64,000 nucleotides of DNA from Planomicrobium sp. Y74 (lineage in GTDB: Bacteria; Bacillota; Bacilli; Bacillales_A; Planococcaceae), in assembly GCF_003668635.1 (NCBI RefSeq), contig NZ_RCWH01000005.1, forward strand, positions 62,001 to 126,000. The letters are read 5' to 3'. Shown piece after piece: positions 22,576-31,481 of this stretch. Below the pieces are notes generated by a model. That model was given only the letters and a program-made list of their open reading frames with translations. It searched no databases and had not been told where the DNA came from. A program made the position numbers and the translations under genes. Every line of letters begins with the position of its first letter. Position 1 is the stretch's first letter.

Positions 22576-24207
22576 CTAGTCCAACTCCCTTTCAAGGAAT
22601 TTATAAAAGAAAACAATGGCCAGGGCACTAATGCCGATGATTAATAGTGAAGCCTGGGAAGCCTCCATAATCTTTTCGTCGCTCGCATATTGAAAAGCTT
22701 TTGTGGAAAGTGTATCAAAATTGAACGGGCGCAAAATCAGCGTTAAAGGGATCTCCTTTAATACGTCGATAAAAACCAGAATAAAACCGCTGATAATAGC
22801 ACCTTTCATCATGGGCATATCCACTTTAAAGAACGTTTTTGTAACTCCAAGTCCCAGGGTTCTTGAAGCATCCCGGAAATCGGTACCAATTTTGTCATAT
22901 CCCGTTTCAATGGAGTTATAGCCGATCGCAAAGAAACGAATAATATAAGCGGTAACAAGCAATACAATGCTGACGCTCAAGACAAGAGTCGTACTGAAAC
23001 CGGCCCAGACATAAAAGGGTGCCAGGAAGCGGTCCAGACCGATAAAGGCGGTGACAACTGCCACTGCGATGACTGCGCCGGGTATCGAATAGCCAAGAAC
23101 GGTCAACCGTGGCAACAGTTTACCAAGCCGGCCACGCACCATACGGGCGAAGTTACCTACGATAAGTGCGAAAGCGATGATCAAAGTTGCGCTGAGTCCG
23201 GCGACGAAAACTGAATTTCTTACATAATTCATGAATGCGCCCATCGGAATAGTGCCGAAAGTGAGCAACGTCCAGTCGATTAATTGTGCGACCGGTATGA
23301 AAAAGGCCAGTGACAGGATGAATAATCCATAGCCTGCAGCGGCTGCCGCTTTCCATCCTGATAATTTAATCAGGGGAAGTGGGCGGACCTTTGTAGTTGA
23401 ATAACTGTATTGACGCCTGCCCCGAAGAAGTTTTTCGATCATCAGGATCAATATGACAAAGCCCATAAGTGAAGCGGCAAGTTTGATCGACGATTCGATA
23501 TCTCCCAGCCCGAACCAGGATTGAAAAATGGCTGTTGTAAATGTCTGGACACCATAATATTTTACAACTCCATAATCATTCAATACTTCAAGGACGACCA
23601 AGCTGGCACCGGCTATTATGGAAATCCGTGAAATCGGCAGAACGACTTGGAAAAAAGTTTTCCACGGGCCTTTGCCGAGAATACGTGTACTTTCAATCAA
23701 CGAAGCGGACTGCCGGGACAGATAGACTTGCGCGATTGAATAGACATAAGGGAATAAAAACATCGTATAGATGAAAATGGCGCCGGGCAAGTTCATGATA
23801 TCAAAATAAGCAGAATTAACTGCCATGCCAAAGTTTTCCCTTAGAGTGGTTTGGATGACACCCGTATAGCTCAGCATCCCATGGTACGTATATGCACCGA
23901 TAAATGGCGGAATCGAGAGCGGGAGGATTAAAGCCCATTTTAGGAAATGACGCATCGGGAAATCATATTGGGCAATAAGCCAGGCAAGACTCAAGCCGAT
24001 CAGAATCGTGAAGAAGGCTGTAGCCGCCGTCAAAATCAGGGAGTTTTTCACGAATCCCCAAAGAACAAATTTCTTCATATGCTCCCAATTTTCATTGGAA
24101 GGAGTGAACAGCCCGGTTACAATTGTCAGGTTCGGGAGAAACAGCAAGAAGATGATGATTACCGCACTTACAGTCCAGGCATTTATATTTGTAAATCTAT
24201 GCTGCAC
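22576..24207 (-). CDS. Ferric iron ABC transporter permease, fused two-domain type
   Basis: The protein has 543 residues with about twelve membrane helices in two homologous halves, each with an ABC permease EAA-type loop: ESTRILGKGPWKTFFQVVLPIS in the first half and DASRTLGLGVTKTFFKVDMP in the second. This fused form is typical of FutB/SfuB/FbpB. It forms the membrane channel with the ATPase below. GTG 24207 is chosen because AAGGAGG lies 10 bases upstream; the longer frame includes the ribosome site itself. Confidence 0.92.
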   Translation of the reverse strand: MQHRFTNINAWTVSAVIIIFLLFLPNLTIVTGLFTPSNENWEHMKKFVLWGFVKNSLILTAATAFFTILIGLSLAWLIAQYDFPMRHFLKWALILPLSIPPFIGAYTYHGMLSYTGVIQTTLRENFGMAVNSAYFDIMNLPGAIFIYTMFLFPYVYSIAQVYLSRQSASLIESTRILGKGPWKTFFQVVLPISRISIIAGASLVVLEVLNDYGVVKYYGVQTFTTAIFQSWFGLGDIESSIKLAASLMGFVILILMIEKLLRGRRQYSYSTTKVRPLPLIKLSGWKAAAAAGYGLFILSLAFFIPVAQLIDWTLLTFGTIPMGAFMNYVRNSVFVAGLSATLIIAFALIVGNFARMVRGRLGKLLPRLTVLGYSIPGAVIAVAVVTAFIGLDRFLAPFYVWAGFSTTLVLSVSIVLLVTAYIIRFFAIGYNSIETGYDKIGTDFRDASRTLGLGVTKTFFKVDMPMMKGAIISGFILVFIDVLKEIPLTLILRPFNFDTLSTKAFQYASDEKIMEASQASLLIIGISALAIVFFYKFLERELD

Positions 24208-24239
24208 GTTTCTGTCGCCTCCTTCCAATCCCAAGAAAT

Positions 24240-24270
24240 CCCCTGCTGCTAATGAGAGGGCAGCAAGGGG
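24240..24270 (-). promoter_or_regulatory. Intercistronic hairpin after the iron-binding gene
   Basis: On the transcript CCCCTTGCTGC pairs with GCAGCAGGGG, one base bulged, without a good T-tract. It lies between the binding protein and permease genes and may protect the upstream mRNA so that binding protein is made in excess. Confidence 0.65.
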
Positions 24271-24282
24271 TTCTGTATTTTA

Positions 24283-25350
24283 TTATTTCCAACCGACTTC
24301 ATTGAAAATCAAAATAGATTTAGCGTTGTGTTCGCCCAAGGTGGACAAAGGAATATCCTGTTCTTTGAACTCACCCCAAGATTGCAGTAATTCACTTGGC
24401 TCAACATTTTCGTTGACCGGATATTCATAGTTGGCAGAAGCGAAAGTTTCCTGAGCTTCAGGAGCGGAAAGGAATTCCAGCAATTTAATGGCATTGTCTT
24501 TATTCTTCGAAGCTTTTACTACCCCTGCGCCACTGACATTGACATGGGTACCGGTTGTGTCCTGGTTCGGGAAGAATATCCCTAAGCCTTCAGCAACTTT
24601 CACTTCTTCCTGATCTTCGGAATTCAGCATTTGGCCGAAATAATACGTGTTCATGATAGCGACATCGCCAATGCCGGCTGCTATAGCCTTCGCCTGGTCG
24701 CGGTCCCCGCCTTCAGGATCGCGGGCAAAGTTATTAACCATGCCTGCTGCCCATTCTTTAGCTTTTTCTTCGCCATCGATTTCAATGAATGAAGCCAATA
24801 AGGACTGGTTATAGACATTTTCAGAGCTGCGGATTAGCACACGGCCATTCCATTTCTCTTCTGTTAAAGCTTCATAAGTAGAAAGCTCATCGGGCTGAAC
24901 TGTTTCTTTATTATAAAGAATCACACGAGCACGTTTTGTCAGGCCATACCACATCTGGTCTGTGTCCTGGAAGTTGGCAGGAACTTGCTCATCCAATAAG
25001 TCGCTTGAAACCGGTTGAAGCAAATCATCCGCTTTGGCACGATAAAGGCGCCCGGCATCTGCGGTTAAAAACAGATCCGCCTCTGTAGCATCGCCTTCGC
25101 GTTTGATCCGCTCAAGCAGCTCATCGGCTTCACCTTTGATTACGTTTACTTTGATGCCTGTTTCTTCTTCAAACTTCGAATACAATTCATCATCTACATC
25201 GTAGTGGCGTGCCGTATAAAGATTCACTTCTTTGCTTTCGTTTGTTTCAGTAGCAGTTTCGCTTTCTGTTTTTTCTTCTTTCGCCTGACCGCCACAAGCG
25301 GCAAGGATTAACGCGGTTAAAGCAATGACTAGAAATAAAAACTTTTTCAT
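24283..25350 (-). CDS. Ferric iron ABC transporter substrate-binding lipoprotein
   Basis: The protein has 355 residues with a signal ending in lipobox LAAC and a short Glu/Thr linker. It is a periplasmic-binding fold of the FutA/AfuA group: VNLYTARHYDVDDELYSKFEEETGI, TADAGRLYRA, and the iron-binding Tyr pair region NTYYFGQ. It captures ferric iron outside the membrane. ATG 25350 has aggagag upstream; the longer frame to 25479 runs through the Fur box and is rejected. Its operon is controlled by Fur. Confidence 0.92.
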   Translation of the reverse strand: MKKFLFLVIALTALILAACGGQAKEEKTESETATETNESKEVNLYTARHYDVDDELYSKFEEETGIKVNVIKGEADELLERIKREGDATEADLFLTADAGRLYRAKADDLLQPVSSDLLDEQVPANFQDTDQMWYGLTKRARVILYNKETVQPDELSTYEALTEEKWNGRVLIRSSENVYNQSLLASFIEIDGEEKAKEWAAGMVNNFARDPEGGDRDQAKAIAAGIGDVAIMNTYYFGQMLNSEDQEEVKVAEGLGIFFPNQDTTGTHVNVSGAGVVKASKNKDNAIKLLEFLSAPEAQETFASANYEYPVNENVEPSELLQSWGEFKEQDIPLSTLGEHNAKSILIFNEVGWK

Positions 25351-25378
25351 AGATAACTTCTCTCCTTTAATTTTTAAA

Positions 25379-25393
25379 TGAAAATGATTCTCA
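25379..25393 (-). promoter_or_regulatory. Fur box
   Basis: On the minus strand TGAGAATCATTTTCA matches the Bacillus 7-1-7 Fur consensus TGATAATNATTATCA at 13 of 15 positions. It lies 29 bases upstream of the binding-protein ATG, so iron-replete Fur should repress the operon. Confidence 0.82.
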
Positions 25394-25561
25394 ATCTCAA
25401 TTGTAGCCATGTAAAATAAAAAGTCAATGCCTAAATCATAAATTTTTAATATTATATAAAGAATAGTAAATTCCTTCAATTTGATGACTTATGTAATGGA
25501 AAAAAATAGATGATATACTTTCTGTAGCTGAAAGAAAATCATTTATAGAAGGAGAGTCACA

Positions 25562-27058
25562 ATGAACTTAAAGGAATACATCCAATTGGATGCGGTCGGA
25601 ATGGCCGCTTTGTTGAAGAATAGAGAAGTAAGTGCTGGGGAATTGTTGGGGTTAAGTTTCAATCGGCTCGAACAGGTCAATCCGAAACTGAATGCTTTCA
25701 CCGAAACGCGCAAGGAATTGGCGGAAAAGTCATTGGATTCGATTCCTGACGGAGGATTTTCCGGCGTCCCGATGGCGCTCAAAAATATCTCCCAGGCGTT
25801 GAAAGGTGAAAAGCTGACTGCCGGCTCAAAGTTGTTGAAAGATATGAAAGCCGCACAGGACTCGCATTTAACGGCGGAAATTAGAGGCGCTGGTTTCACG
25901 TTTGTCGGACACACAAACACGCCTGAATTCGGTTTGAAAAACATCAGTGAACCGGAACTGTACGGCGCAAGCCGCAACCCGTGGAATCCGGATTATTCCC
26001 CAGGAGGATCGAGCGGCGGTTCGGCCGCTGCAGTCGCTTCCGGCATTGTGCCGATTGCCGGAGCGAGCGACGGCGGAGGATCGATCCGCATTCCGGCTTC
26101 TTTCACCGGCTTGTTCGGGTTGAAGCCGACACGGGGGCGCATGCCTGTTGGACCTGGTGCAGGACGGCAATGGCAGGGGGCTTCGATTGATTTTGTCTTG
26201 ACGAAAACAATCCGCGACAGCGCGGCGATGCTGGATTTATTGCAGACGGTACAGCCCGCCGCCGCTTTTCATACACCATTATTTCCCGGGAAATACAGAG
26301 AAGAGATGGATAAAGAATTTTCACGGCCGTTGAGAATCGCTTTTTCAGTCGAATCGCCTGTAGGTACGCCGATTTCAGAAGACGCCCGCCAAGCGGTAAT
26401 AAAAACGGCAAAGTGGCTCGAACAGCAAGGGCATCGCGTCGAAGAAAAAGACAATGGCATTGACGGCATTGGATTGATGCGGGATTATTACTTGATGAAC
26501 AGCGGGGAAATGGCGCTGCTTGTGCGCAATCTTGAAAAGGGAGCAGGCCGGGAACTGACAGCTGATGATATGGAAATCGAATCGTGGCTCTTGAGCCAGG
26601 CTGGATTAAAAGTATCTGCTGCTGATTATTCAGCGAGCATCGCTTCATGGGATGCGGCTGCCGCAAAAATGGCTGCATTACACGAAAGCTATGATTTCTA
26701 TCTGACGCCAGCAACAGCTTTTGCGGCGCCAAAACTCGGCGAACTGACGCATAGCAGAGAATCCCGTGCAGAGCTTCTTGGTGATTGGGAGCGTACTTCG
26801 ACCATGGCCGGCCAGCAACAGCTTATCTACGATATGTTCTTGCCAAGCCTTACCTATACGCCATACACTCAATTAGCCAATTTAACGGGGCAACCGGCTG
26901 TATCGCTTCCGGTACAAATTACGAAAAGCGGCTTGCCTCTCGGTGTACAATTAATGGCCGGCAAAGGACAGGAGCATTTGCTGCTGCAAATGGCACGCCA
27001 AATAGAGCAAACAGATTTATGGCAGGGAATGAAGGGGAATCCTGGCCTTAGAACTTAA
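25562..27058 (+). CDS. Amidase signature family hydrolase
   Basis: The protein has 498 residues. The catalytic Ser-cisSer-Lys triad is visible: Lys in PMALKNIS near residue 78, the Gly/Ser-rich core [15 protein letters not shown] near residue 143, and the nucleophile region [14 protein letters not shown]. It hydrolyses a carboxylic amide in the cytoplasm. Its layout is like 6-aminohexanoate-cyclic-dimer hydrolases and general amidases rather than GatA, because no gatC or gatB is adjacent. The ribosome site is gaaggag. The substrate is unknown. It stands alone. Confidence 0.9.
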   Translation: MNLKEYIQLDAVGMAALLKNREVSAGELLGLSFNRLEQVNPKLNAFTETRKELAEKSLDSIPDGGFSGVPMALKNISQALKGEKLTAGSKLLKDMKAAQDSHLTAEIRGAGFTFVGHTNTPEFGLKNISEPELYGASRNPWNPDYSPGGSSGGSAAAVASGIVPIAGASDGGGSIRIPASFTGLFGLKPTRGRMPVGPGAGRQWQGASIDFVLTKTIRDSAAMLDLLQTVQPAAAFHTPLFPGKYREEMDKEFSRPLRIAFSVESPVGTPISEDARQAVIKTAKWLEQQGHRVEEKDNGIDGIGLMRDYYLMNSGEMALLVRNLEKGAGRELTADDMEIESWLLSQAGLKVSAADYSASIASWDAAAAKMAALHESYDFYLTPATAFAAPKLGELTHSRESRAELLGDWERTSTMAGQQQLIYDMFLPSLTYTPYTQLANLTGQPAVSLPVQITKSGLPLGVQLMAGKGQEHLLLQMARQIEQTDLWQGMKGNPGLRT

Positions 27059-27090
27059 TGTGCTTGTGTGTGGCTTGTGTATTTATAAGG

Positions 27091-27227
27091 AATCGACCAT
27101 AAAGCTCCCGAAATCGACGATAAACAGTAAAAAATCGACGATAAAAGCAGACTCGCTGATAAACAAAAAAATCGCTGGTAAAATTTCAAGAATCACTGAT
27201 AAACCATCAAAAATCGGTGGAAAAAAT
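27091..27227 (+). repeat. Family A array, 7 degenerate units
   Basis: Units start near 27092, 27113, 27134, 27152, 27171, 27192 and 27213. Most intervals are 21 bases; two are 18 and 19. Cores range from perfect ATCGACGATAAAC to degraded ATCGGTGGAAAA. It begins about 33 bases after the amidase stop and ends about 140 bases before the second acidic lipoprotein gene. Frames read through it are not accepted as genes. Confidence 0.88.
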
Positions 27228-27364
27228 GACTGCCAATACCACCGCCTGCAAGTCCGAAGAAGAAATAATCACTTTCTGTATTTCCGTTTTTTATTGTGAC
27301 CACGTGGTATAAAGAAATAAGAGAAAGTTCCTTAGGAATCTGGTCAAGTAAAGGAGGAATTCCT

Positions 27365-27571
27365 TTGATCAAAGGTAAGTGGCTGAAGGCTGGAGCAGCG
27401 GCGTTCATGTCGGCTATGATACTTACAGGCTGCGGCAATTCAGACGAGCCGCAGATGGAACAGGAAAATCAGGTGCCCGGCGAAGAGCAGGAAGGTAACG
27501 GCGGAAGCGAATCCATCTCAGAAGATGAACCGGGTGAAAGCAATGAGAAAACAGAAACTGACGAAGACTAA
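27365..27571 (+). CDS. Tiny acidic lipoprotein (copy 2)
   Basis: The protein has 68 residues, the same as copy 1 at 19874. It starts with MIKGKWLKAGAAAFMSAMIL and lipobox TGC, followed by an acidic tail rich in Glu, Gln, Gly and Ser. TTG 27365 is the start because AAAGGAGG lies 6 bases upstream and no ATG is near. A terminator follows at 27592. The signal KWxKxGAAAF and size indicate common descent, while the tails differ. Function unknown. Confidence 0.78.
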   Translation: MIKGKWLKAGAAAFMSAMILTGCGNSDEPQMEQENQVPGEEQEGNGGSESISEDEPGESNEKTETDED

Positions 27572-27591
27572 GACGATTAGAAGCCCTAAAG

Positions 27592-27626
27592 AAAGTTCCT
27601 CCGTTTCAGGGAGGAACTTTTTATTT
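27592..27626 (+). terminator. Intrinsic terminator
   Basis: AAAGTTCCTCC pairs with GAGGAACTTT and is followed by TTATTTTT, just after the acidic lipoprotein gene. Confidence 0.88.
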
Positions 27627-27720
27627 TTATCACTGAAAATGATGCAGAAATAATATAAATTATCTTTCAGAACACGTATAATGAAACAGCCTGACATCCT
27701 TATTTAAAGAGGTGTTTTCC

Positions 27721-28347
27721 ATGATACTTATTATTGATAATTATGATTCATTCACATATAATCTTGTGCATTATTTCGGACAGCTGGATCCAGAAGTGCT
27801 CGTATTTCAAAACACGGAAATTACGGCGGAAGAAATCGGCAGGATGGCACCGGATTTAATCGTCCTGTCGCCAGGTCCCGGCCGACCGGCAACAGAAGGG
27901 GCGAGCCGGGATGTGCTTGAAAAGCTGAGCAGCAAAATGCCAATTCTCGGTGTCTGCCTCGGCCATCAGGCAATTGTCGAATACTTCGGCGGCACGGTTA
28001 TTAAAGGCTGCAAGCCCGTGCACGGCAAGGTTTTTGGAATGACTCACGATAGGAGAGGGTTGTTCGCCGGTATCAATTCACCAACACAAGTCACCCGCTA
28101 TCATTCACTCGAAGCCCAAGCAGCTTCCATGCCGGAGTGTCTGGAAATCACAGCCCGAACGAACGACGATGCCGTGATGGCCGTGCGCCATCGCGAATTG
28201 CCGATTACCGGCATTCAGTTTCATCCGGAATCCATCCTGACGCTCGATGGATTTCAGATGCTGAAAAATGCCTGCGAACAGGCGAAAGCGTGGAAAGCGG
28301 CACAGAGAGGAGAGGCGGCAGATGAAGAAACCTTATCTTCTTTTTGA
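27721..28347 (+). CDS. pabA: Aminodeoxychorismate/anthranilate synthase amidotransferase
   Basis: The protein has 208 residues and a class I glutamine amidotransferase domain: LIIDNYDSFTYNLVHYF start, oxyanion loop SPGPGRP, nucleophile Cys in GVCLGHQAI, and His-Glu in QFHPESILT. It releases ammonia from glutamine for the synthase. Next to pabB it makes 4-amino-4-deoxychorismate for folate; the same subunit often also serves anthranilate synthase. AAAGAGGTG precedes ATG 27721. It overlaps pabB by 26 bases. Confidence 0.93.
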   Translation: MILIIDNYDSFTYNLVHYFGQLDPEVLVFQNTEITAEEIGRMAPDLIVLSPGPGRPATEGASRDVLEKLSSKMPILGVCLGHQAIVEYFGGTVIKGCKPVHGKVFGMTHDRRGLFAGINSPTQVTRYHSLEAQAASMPECLEITARTNDDAVMAVRHRELPITGIQFHPESILTLDGFQMLKNACEQAKAWKAAQRGEAADEETLSSF

Positions 28348-30067
28348 ATTTCAAAATGAGCAAGGCGATATCGAACCGCTCGAATTCAGGGAGCCGATCC
28401 GGGTTTTGCAAAGCAGGGACCTTTCTGAGATCTCTTCTATTATGGAAGAAATTGATAAAGCGACGGAACAGGGATTTTATGCTGCCGGTTTCGTGTCATA
28501 CGAAGCGGCACCCGCTTTTCAGCTCGAAATGGAGACCCGTGAAATTGGTTCTCTTCCATTAATATGGTTCGGGATCTATAAAAACCCTGATATAAGGGAA
28601 GAAGAAGTAGCCGCCGCATCCGAACCGTATTCGGTGGATGACTGGAAGCTGTATGGATCACCAACGCATTACCAAAACGGAATTGCCAGCATCAAAAATG
28701 CAATCGCGGAAGGCCATACTTATCAGGTCAATTACACCGAACGGCTGCATGCAGATTTCAGCGGCAGCGATTTCGCATTTTACCGCCAACTCGCGCGCAA
28801 TCAGCAGGCAGGCTATGGCGCATACTTGAATATCGGTGACCACAGCATCCTCTCTGCGTCGCCGGAACTTTTCTTTAAAGTAGAGAACGGCAAGCTGACA
28901 ACCAAGCCGATGAAAGGGACTGCGCCGAGAGGGCGTACGCTGGAAGAAGATGAAACACATATTGCCGAGCTGCTGGCTTCTGAAAAAGAGCGGGCAGAAA
29001 ACCTGATGATCGTAGACCTGCTGCGAAATGATATGAGCCGTCTTGCGACGAGAGGTTCAGTTAAAGTTGAGAAGCTGTTCGAAGTGGAAACGTATCCGAC
29101 AGTCCATCAGATGACGTCGACAATCACTGCGGAATTAAATCCGGATTTAACAATAATGGACTGGTTCAAGGCTTTATTTCCTTGCGGTTCCATCACCGGC
29201 GCTCCGAAAATCAGCACGATGCAGACGATTGCGGAACTGGAGTCGGCACCGCGCGAAGTTTATTGCGGAGCTATCGGATACATAACACCTGCTAAAGATG
29301 CGGTATTCAGTGTGCCAATCCGTACAGTAGTTGTTGATAAGGAAACAAGCCGTGCGCGTTACGGCGTTGGCGGCGGAGTTACATGGGATTCGACATCTGA
29401 AGGGGAATTCAAGGAACTGCAGACGAAAGCTGAAGTGCTGACTGCGCGCAGGCCGGAGTTCGAGCTGCTCGAATCGCTAAAGCTCGAGAATGGAACGTAC
29501 CCTTTGCAGTCCTACCATATGAAGCGTTTGCTCGATTCCGCTGCTTATTTCAATTTTCCGGTGGACGAAAAAGCAGTCGCTGCCAGCCTTGCCGAACTTG
29601 CAAAAGAATTTTCACAGGGAACCTTCAAAGTACGGTTCTTGCTCAGCCGCACCGGCGAATTCAATCTGGAGGCGCAAAGTACGGCGGCAATCACTGAGCC
29701 GGTGAATTGCACCCTTTCTAAATCTGCCATCGACAGCGGAAATCCGTTTCTCTACCATAAGACAACTTACCGCCAGGTTTATGAAAAAGCTGCGGAAACA
29801 ATGCCGGCGGAAGCATTTTCCGTATTATTATGGAATGAAAGACAGGAACTCACGGAGTTTGCGATCGGCAATCTGGCAGTCGAAAAAGCTGGAGAATTTT
29901 TCACGCCGCCAGCGAGCTGCGGCTTATTGCCGGGCACATTCCGTCAGCAGCTGTTGGATACAGGAGTTCTCAAAGAAAAAATCATACGTAAAGATGAACT
30001 GGGCGAGTACGATGCTATTTGGTTCATCAATAGCGTCCGCGGCTGGCTGCGGGTGGAAATGTTTTAG
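28322..30067 (+). CDS. pabB: Fused aminodeoxychorismate synthase component I and lyase
   Basis: The protein has 581 residues in two enzymes. Residues about 1-380 are the chorismate-binding domain, with the catalytic Lys-type segment TKPMKGTAPRGR, DLLRNDMSRL, GSITGAPKISTM and YCGAIGYI. Residues about 385-581 are a class IV aminotransferase fold like PabC, with the PLP Lys probably in FLYHKTTYRQVY and TEFAIGNLAV near the end. Together it makes 4-aminobenzoate for folate from chorismate, with ammonia from PabA. AGGAGAGG precedes ATG 28322, inside the end of pabA. The fusion is known in other bacteria. Confidence 0.92.
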   Translation: MKKPYLLFEFQNEQGDIEPLEFREPIRVLQSRDLSEISSIMEEIDKATEQGFYAAGFVSYEAAPAFQLEMETREIGSLPLIWFGIYKNPDIREEEVAAASEPYSVDDWKLYGSPTHYQNGIASIKNAIAEGHTYQVNYTERLHADFSGSDFAFYRQLARNQQAGYGAYLNIGDHSILSASPELFFKVENGKLTTKPMKGTAPRGRTLEEDETHIAELLASEKERAENLMIVDLLRNDMSRLATRGSVKVEKLFEVETYPTVHQMTSTITAELNPDLTIMDWFKALFPCGSITGAPKISTMQTIAELESAPREVYCGAIGYITPAKDAVFSVPIRTVVVDKETSRARYGVGGGVTWDSTSEGEFKELQTKAEVLTARRPEFELLESLKLENGTYPLQSYHMKRLLDSAAYFNFPVDEKAVAASLAELAKEFSQGTFKVRFLLSRTGEFNLEAQSTAAITEPVNCTLSKSAIDSGNPFLYHKTTYRQVYEKAAETMPAEAFSVLLWNERQELTEFAIGNLAVEKAGEFFTPPASCGLLPGTFRQQLLDTGVLKEKIIRKDELGEYDAIWFINSVRGWLRVEMF

Positions 30068-30072
30068 ATGAA

Positions 30073-30125
30073 AACAAAAAGCGGCAGGCTTTTCGTCTAT
30101 GAAAAGCCTGCCGCTTTTTGTTTTT
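30073..30125. terminator. Very strong terminator after pabB
   Basis: A stem of more than 20 base pairs (core AAAAAGCGGCAGGCTTTTC) is flanked by an A-tract and T-tract (TTTTTGTTTTT). The family C array begins two bases after it. Confidence 0.95.
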
Positions 30126-30126
30126 G

Positions 30127-30227
30127 GATTCTATGATCACTCAAACGATTCTATGATCACAAATCGGACTTCTATGATCATTCAAACGATTCTATGATCA
30201 CTCTAATGATTCTATGATCATTCAACA
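30127..30227 (+). repeat. Family C array, 5 units, 20-bp period
   Basis: The core TTCTATGATCA starts at 30129, 30149, 30170, 30190 and 30210, so intervals are 20 or 21 bases. Each core holds the palindrome TGATCA. The linkers are mostly YTCAAACGA with variations. It sits directly behind the pabB terminator. The stretch from 30228 to 30573 has no gene and holds the sugar-acid promoter region. Confidence 0.92.
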
Positions 30228-30341
30228 TATTTTCTCCCCAGTTTTAACTCCAGCCAATCCGCCAGGCATTAATCCCATCACCGAAAACATGGTAACTTCC
30301 CTTAACCGCTATATCTCTTCCTACCAGTGACCCAGGCGTAT

Positions 30342-30541
30342 GGAACTAAATTCCGCAATCTGCAACTAATTAAGATAAAACATTTTTCGATAATTTAAAA
30401 TAATGGTTGAAATAATTTCCGCACCGTTTATAATGAAGTTTATGGAAGGGTTTACATTCTTCTCTTTCGGACGAAATTTACTCCATATTTCGCGAGATGA
30501 AAGCTTTATCAATTGAATAGCTTCACGGAATTTATTTCCGT
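30342..30541 (+). promoter_or_regulatory. Promoter, cre-like site and inverted repeats of the sugar-acid operon
   Basis: TTGAAA (30407-30412) and TATAAT (30429-30434) are 16 bases apart. Downstream, TGAAAGCTTTATCA (30498-30511) fits the CcpA cre consensus except for the central G. GGAA-N5-TTCC occurs twice: upstream at 30342-30354 and downstream as ACGGAA-TTTAT-TTCCGT (30525-30541). CGAAAT-N9-ATTTCG lies at 30472-30492. The arrangement suggests CcpA control plus a specific repressor. No regulator gene lies in the operon. Confidence 0.65.
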
Positions 30542-30573
30542 AACATATCTTAGCATTAGGCAATTTAAAACAA

Positions 30574-31368
30574 ATGGACAAGCTGACGGCAGAAAGCGGG
30601 GGTTCGGTTATCAATCATTCACTTTTTGATCTGACAGGAAAAACTGCAGTGATCACCGGCGGCAACCGGGGACTGGGGAAAGAGATTTCACTTGGGCTTG
30701 CGGGAGCGGGTGCCGATATCGTCATTGTCGCCAGAGCGGTTGATGAGACGGTACTGGATGAAATCCGAAAACTTGGCGTGAAAGCGGCGAAAGTTGAATT
30801 CGACTTACTGAACTTTGGGCAGTACGGCGAATTGCTGGCGCGCTGCAAGGAATTGACGGGAAGCATCGATATCCTCATCAATAATGCCGGTGTTCAAAAG
30901 CGGCATGATTCGACCGATTTTCCGAAGCAGGACTGGGATTTCGTGATGGACGTCAATGCCAATGCAGCATTCTTCATGTGCCAGACATTCGGTGCCCATA
31001 TGCTGGAAAACGGCAGAGGCAAAATCATCAATCTGGCTTCGCTGTTGTCCTACCAGGGCGGCCTTCGTGTTCCCGCTTATGCGGCGAGCAAAGGAGCCGT
31101 GATTCAATTTACGAAATCGCTGGCCAATGAATGGGCGCATCGCGGCGTGAATGTCAATGCCATCGCTCCGGGTTATATGGACACGGAGATGAATACGGCT
31201 TTGCTGGCGGATGAAACGCGCAACCGCCAAATCCTTGACCGCATTCCGGCAGGACGCTGGGGCAAACCCGAGGATATGCAGGGAGCGGCAGTGTTTCTGG
31301 CTTCCGCTGCGTCGGATTACCTTCACGGCATCACCATACCGGTGGATGGCGGCTGGCTCGGCAGGTAA
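30574..31368 (+). CDS. kduD: KduD-like 2-deoxy-D-gluconate / KDG 5-dehydrogenase (SDR)
   Basis: The protein has 264 residues, classical SDR: TGGNRGLGKEI cofactor site, NNAGVQKR, catalytic Ser in NLASLLSYQGG and YAASK, and C-terminal ITIPVDGGWLGR. The segments SLLSYQGGLRVPAY and RIPAGRWGKPEDM match E. coli KduD as I recall it. KduD interconverts 2-keto-3-deoxygluconate and its 5-keto form with NAD(H). ATG 30574 lacks a good ribosome site, so the first 15-20 residues are uncertain. It is the first gene of the sugar-acid operon. Confidence 0.85.
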   Translation: MDKLTAESGGSVINHSLFDLTGKTAVITGGNRGLGKEISLGLAGAGADIVIVARAVDETVLDEIRKLGVKAAKVEFDLLNFGQYGELLARCKELTGSIDILINNAGVQKRHDSTDFPKQDWDFVMDVNANAAFFMCQTFGAHMLENGRGKIINLASLLSYQGGLRVPAYAASKGAVIQFTKSLANEWAHRGVNVNAIAPGYMDTEMNTALLADETRNRQILDRIPAGRWGKPEDMQGAAVFLASAASDYLHGITIPVDGGWLGR

Positions 31369-31481
31369 TTTGTTAAATAATCAAAAAAACAGTAAAAAAC
31401 TTCTTGAAATTGGCTACGGCATACGATAGAGTTTGACGGGCGCCAAATGTTTTCTGAAGTGGAAAGAAAGGGGTTACAAAC

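Noticed and set aside
27060-27299. 79-residue gene after the amidase
   Set aside because: The frame lies on the degenerate family A array and has no ribosome site.
30366-30614. 82-residue minus-strand gene in the sugar-acid promoter region
   Set aside because: It lacks a ribosome site and covers the promoter, cre-like site and inverted repeats.
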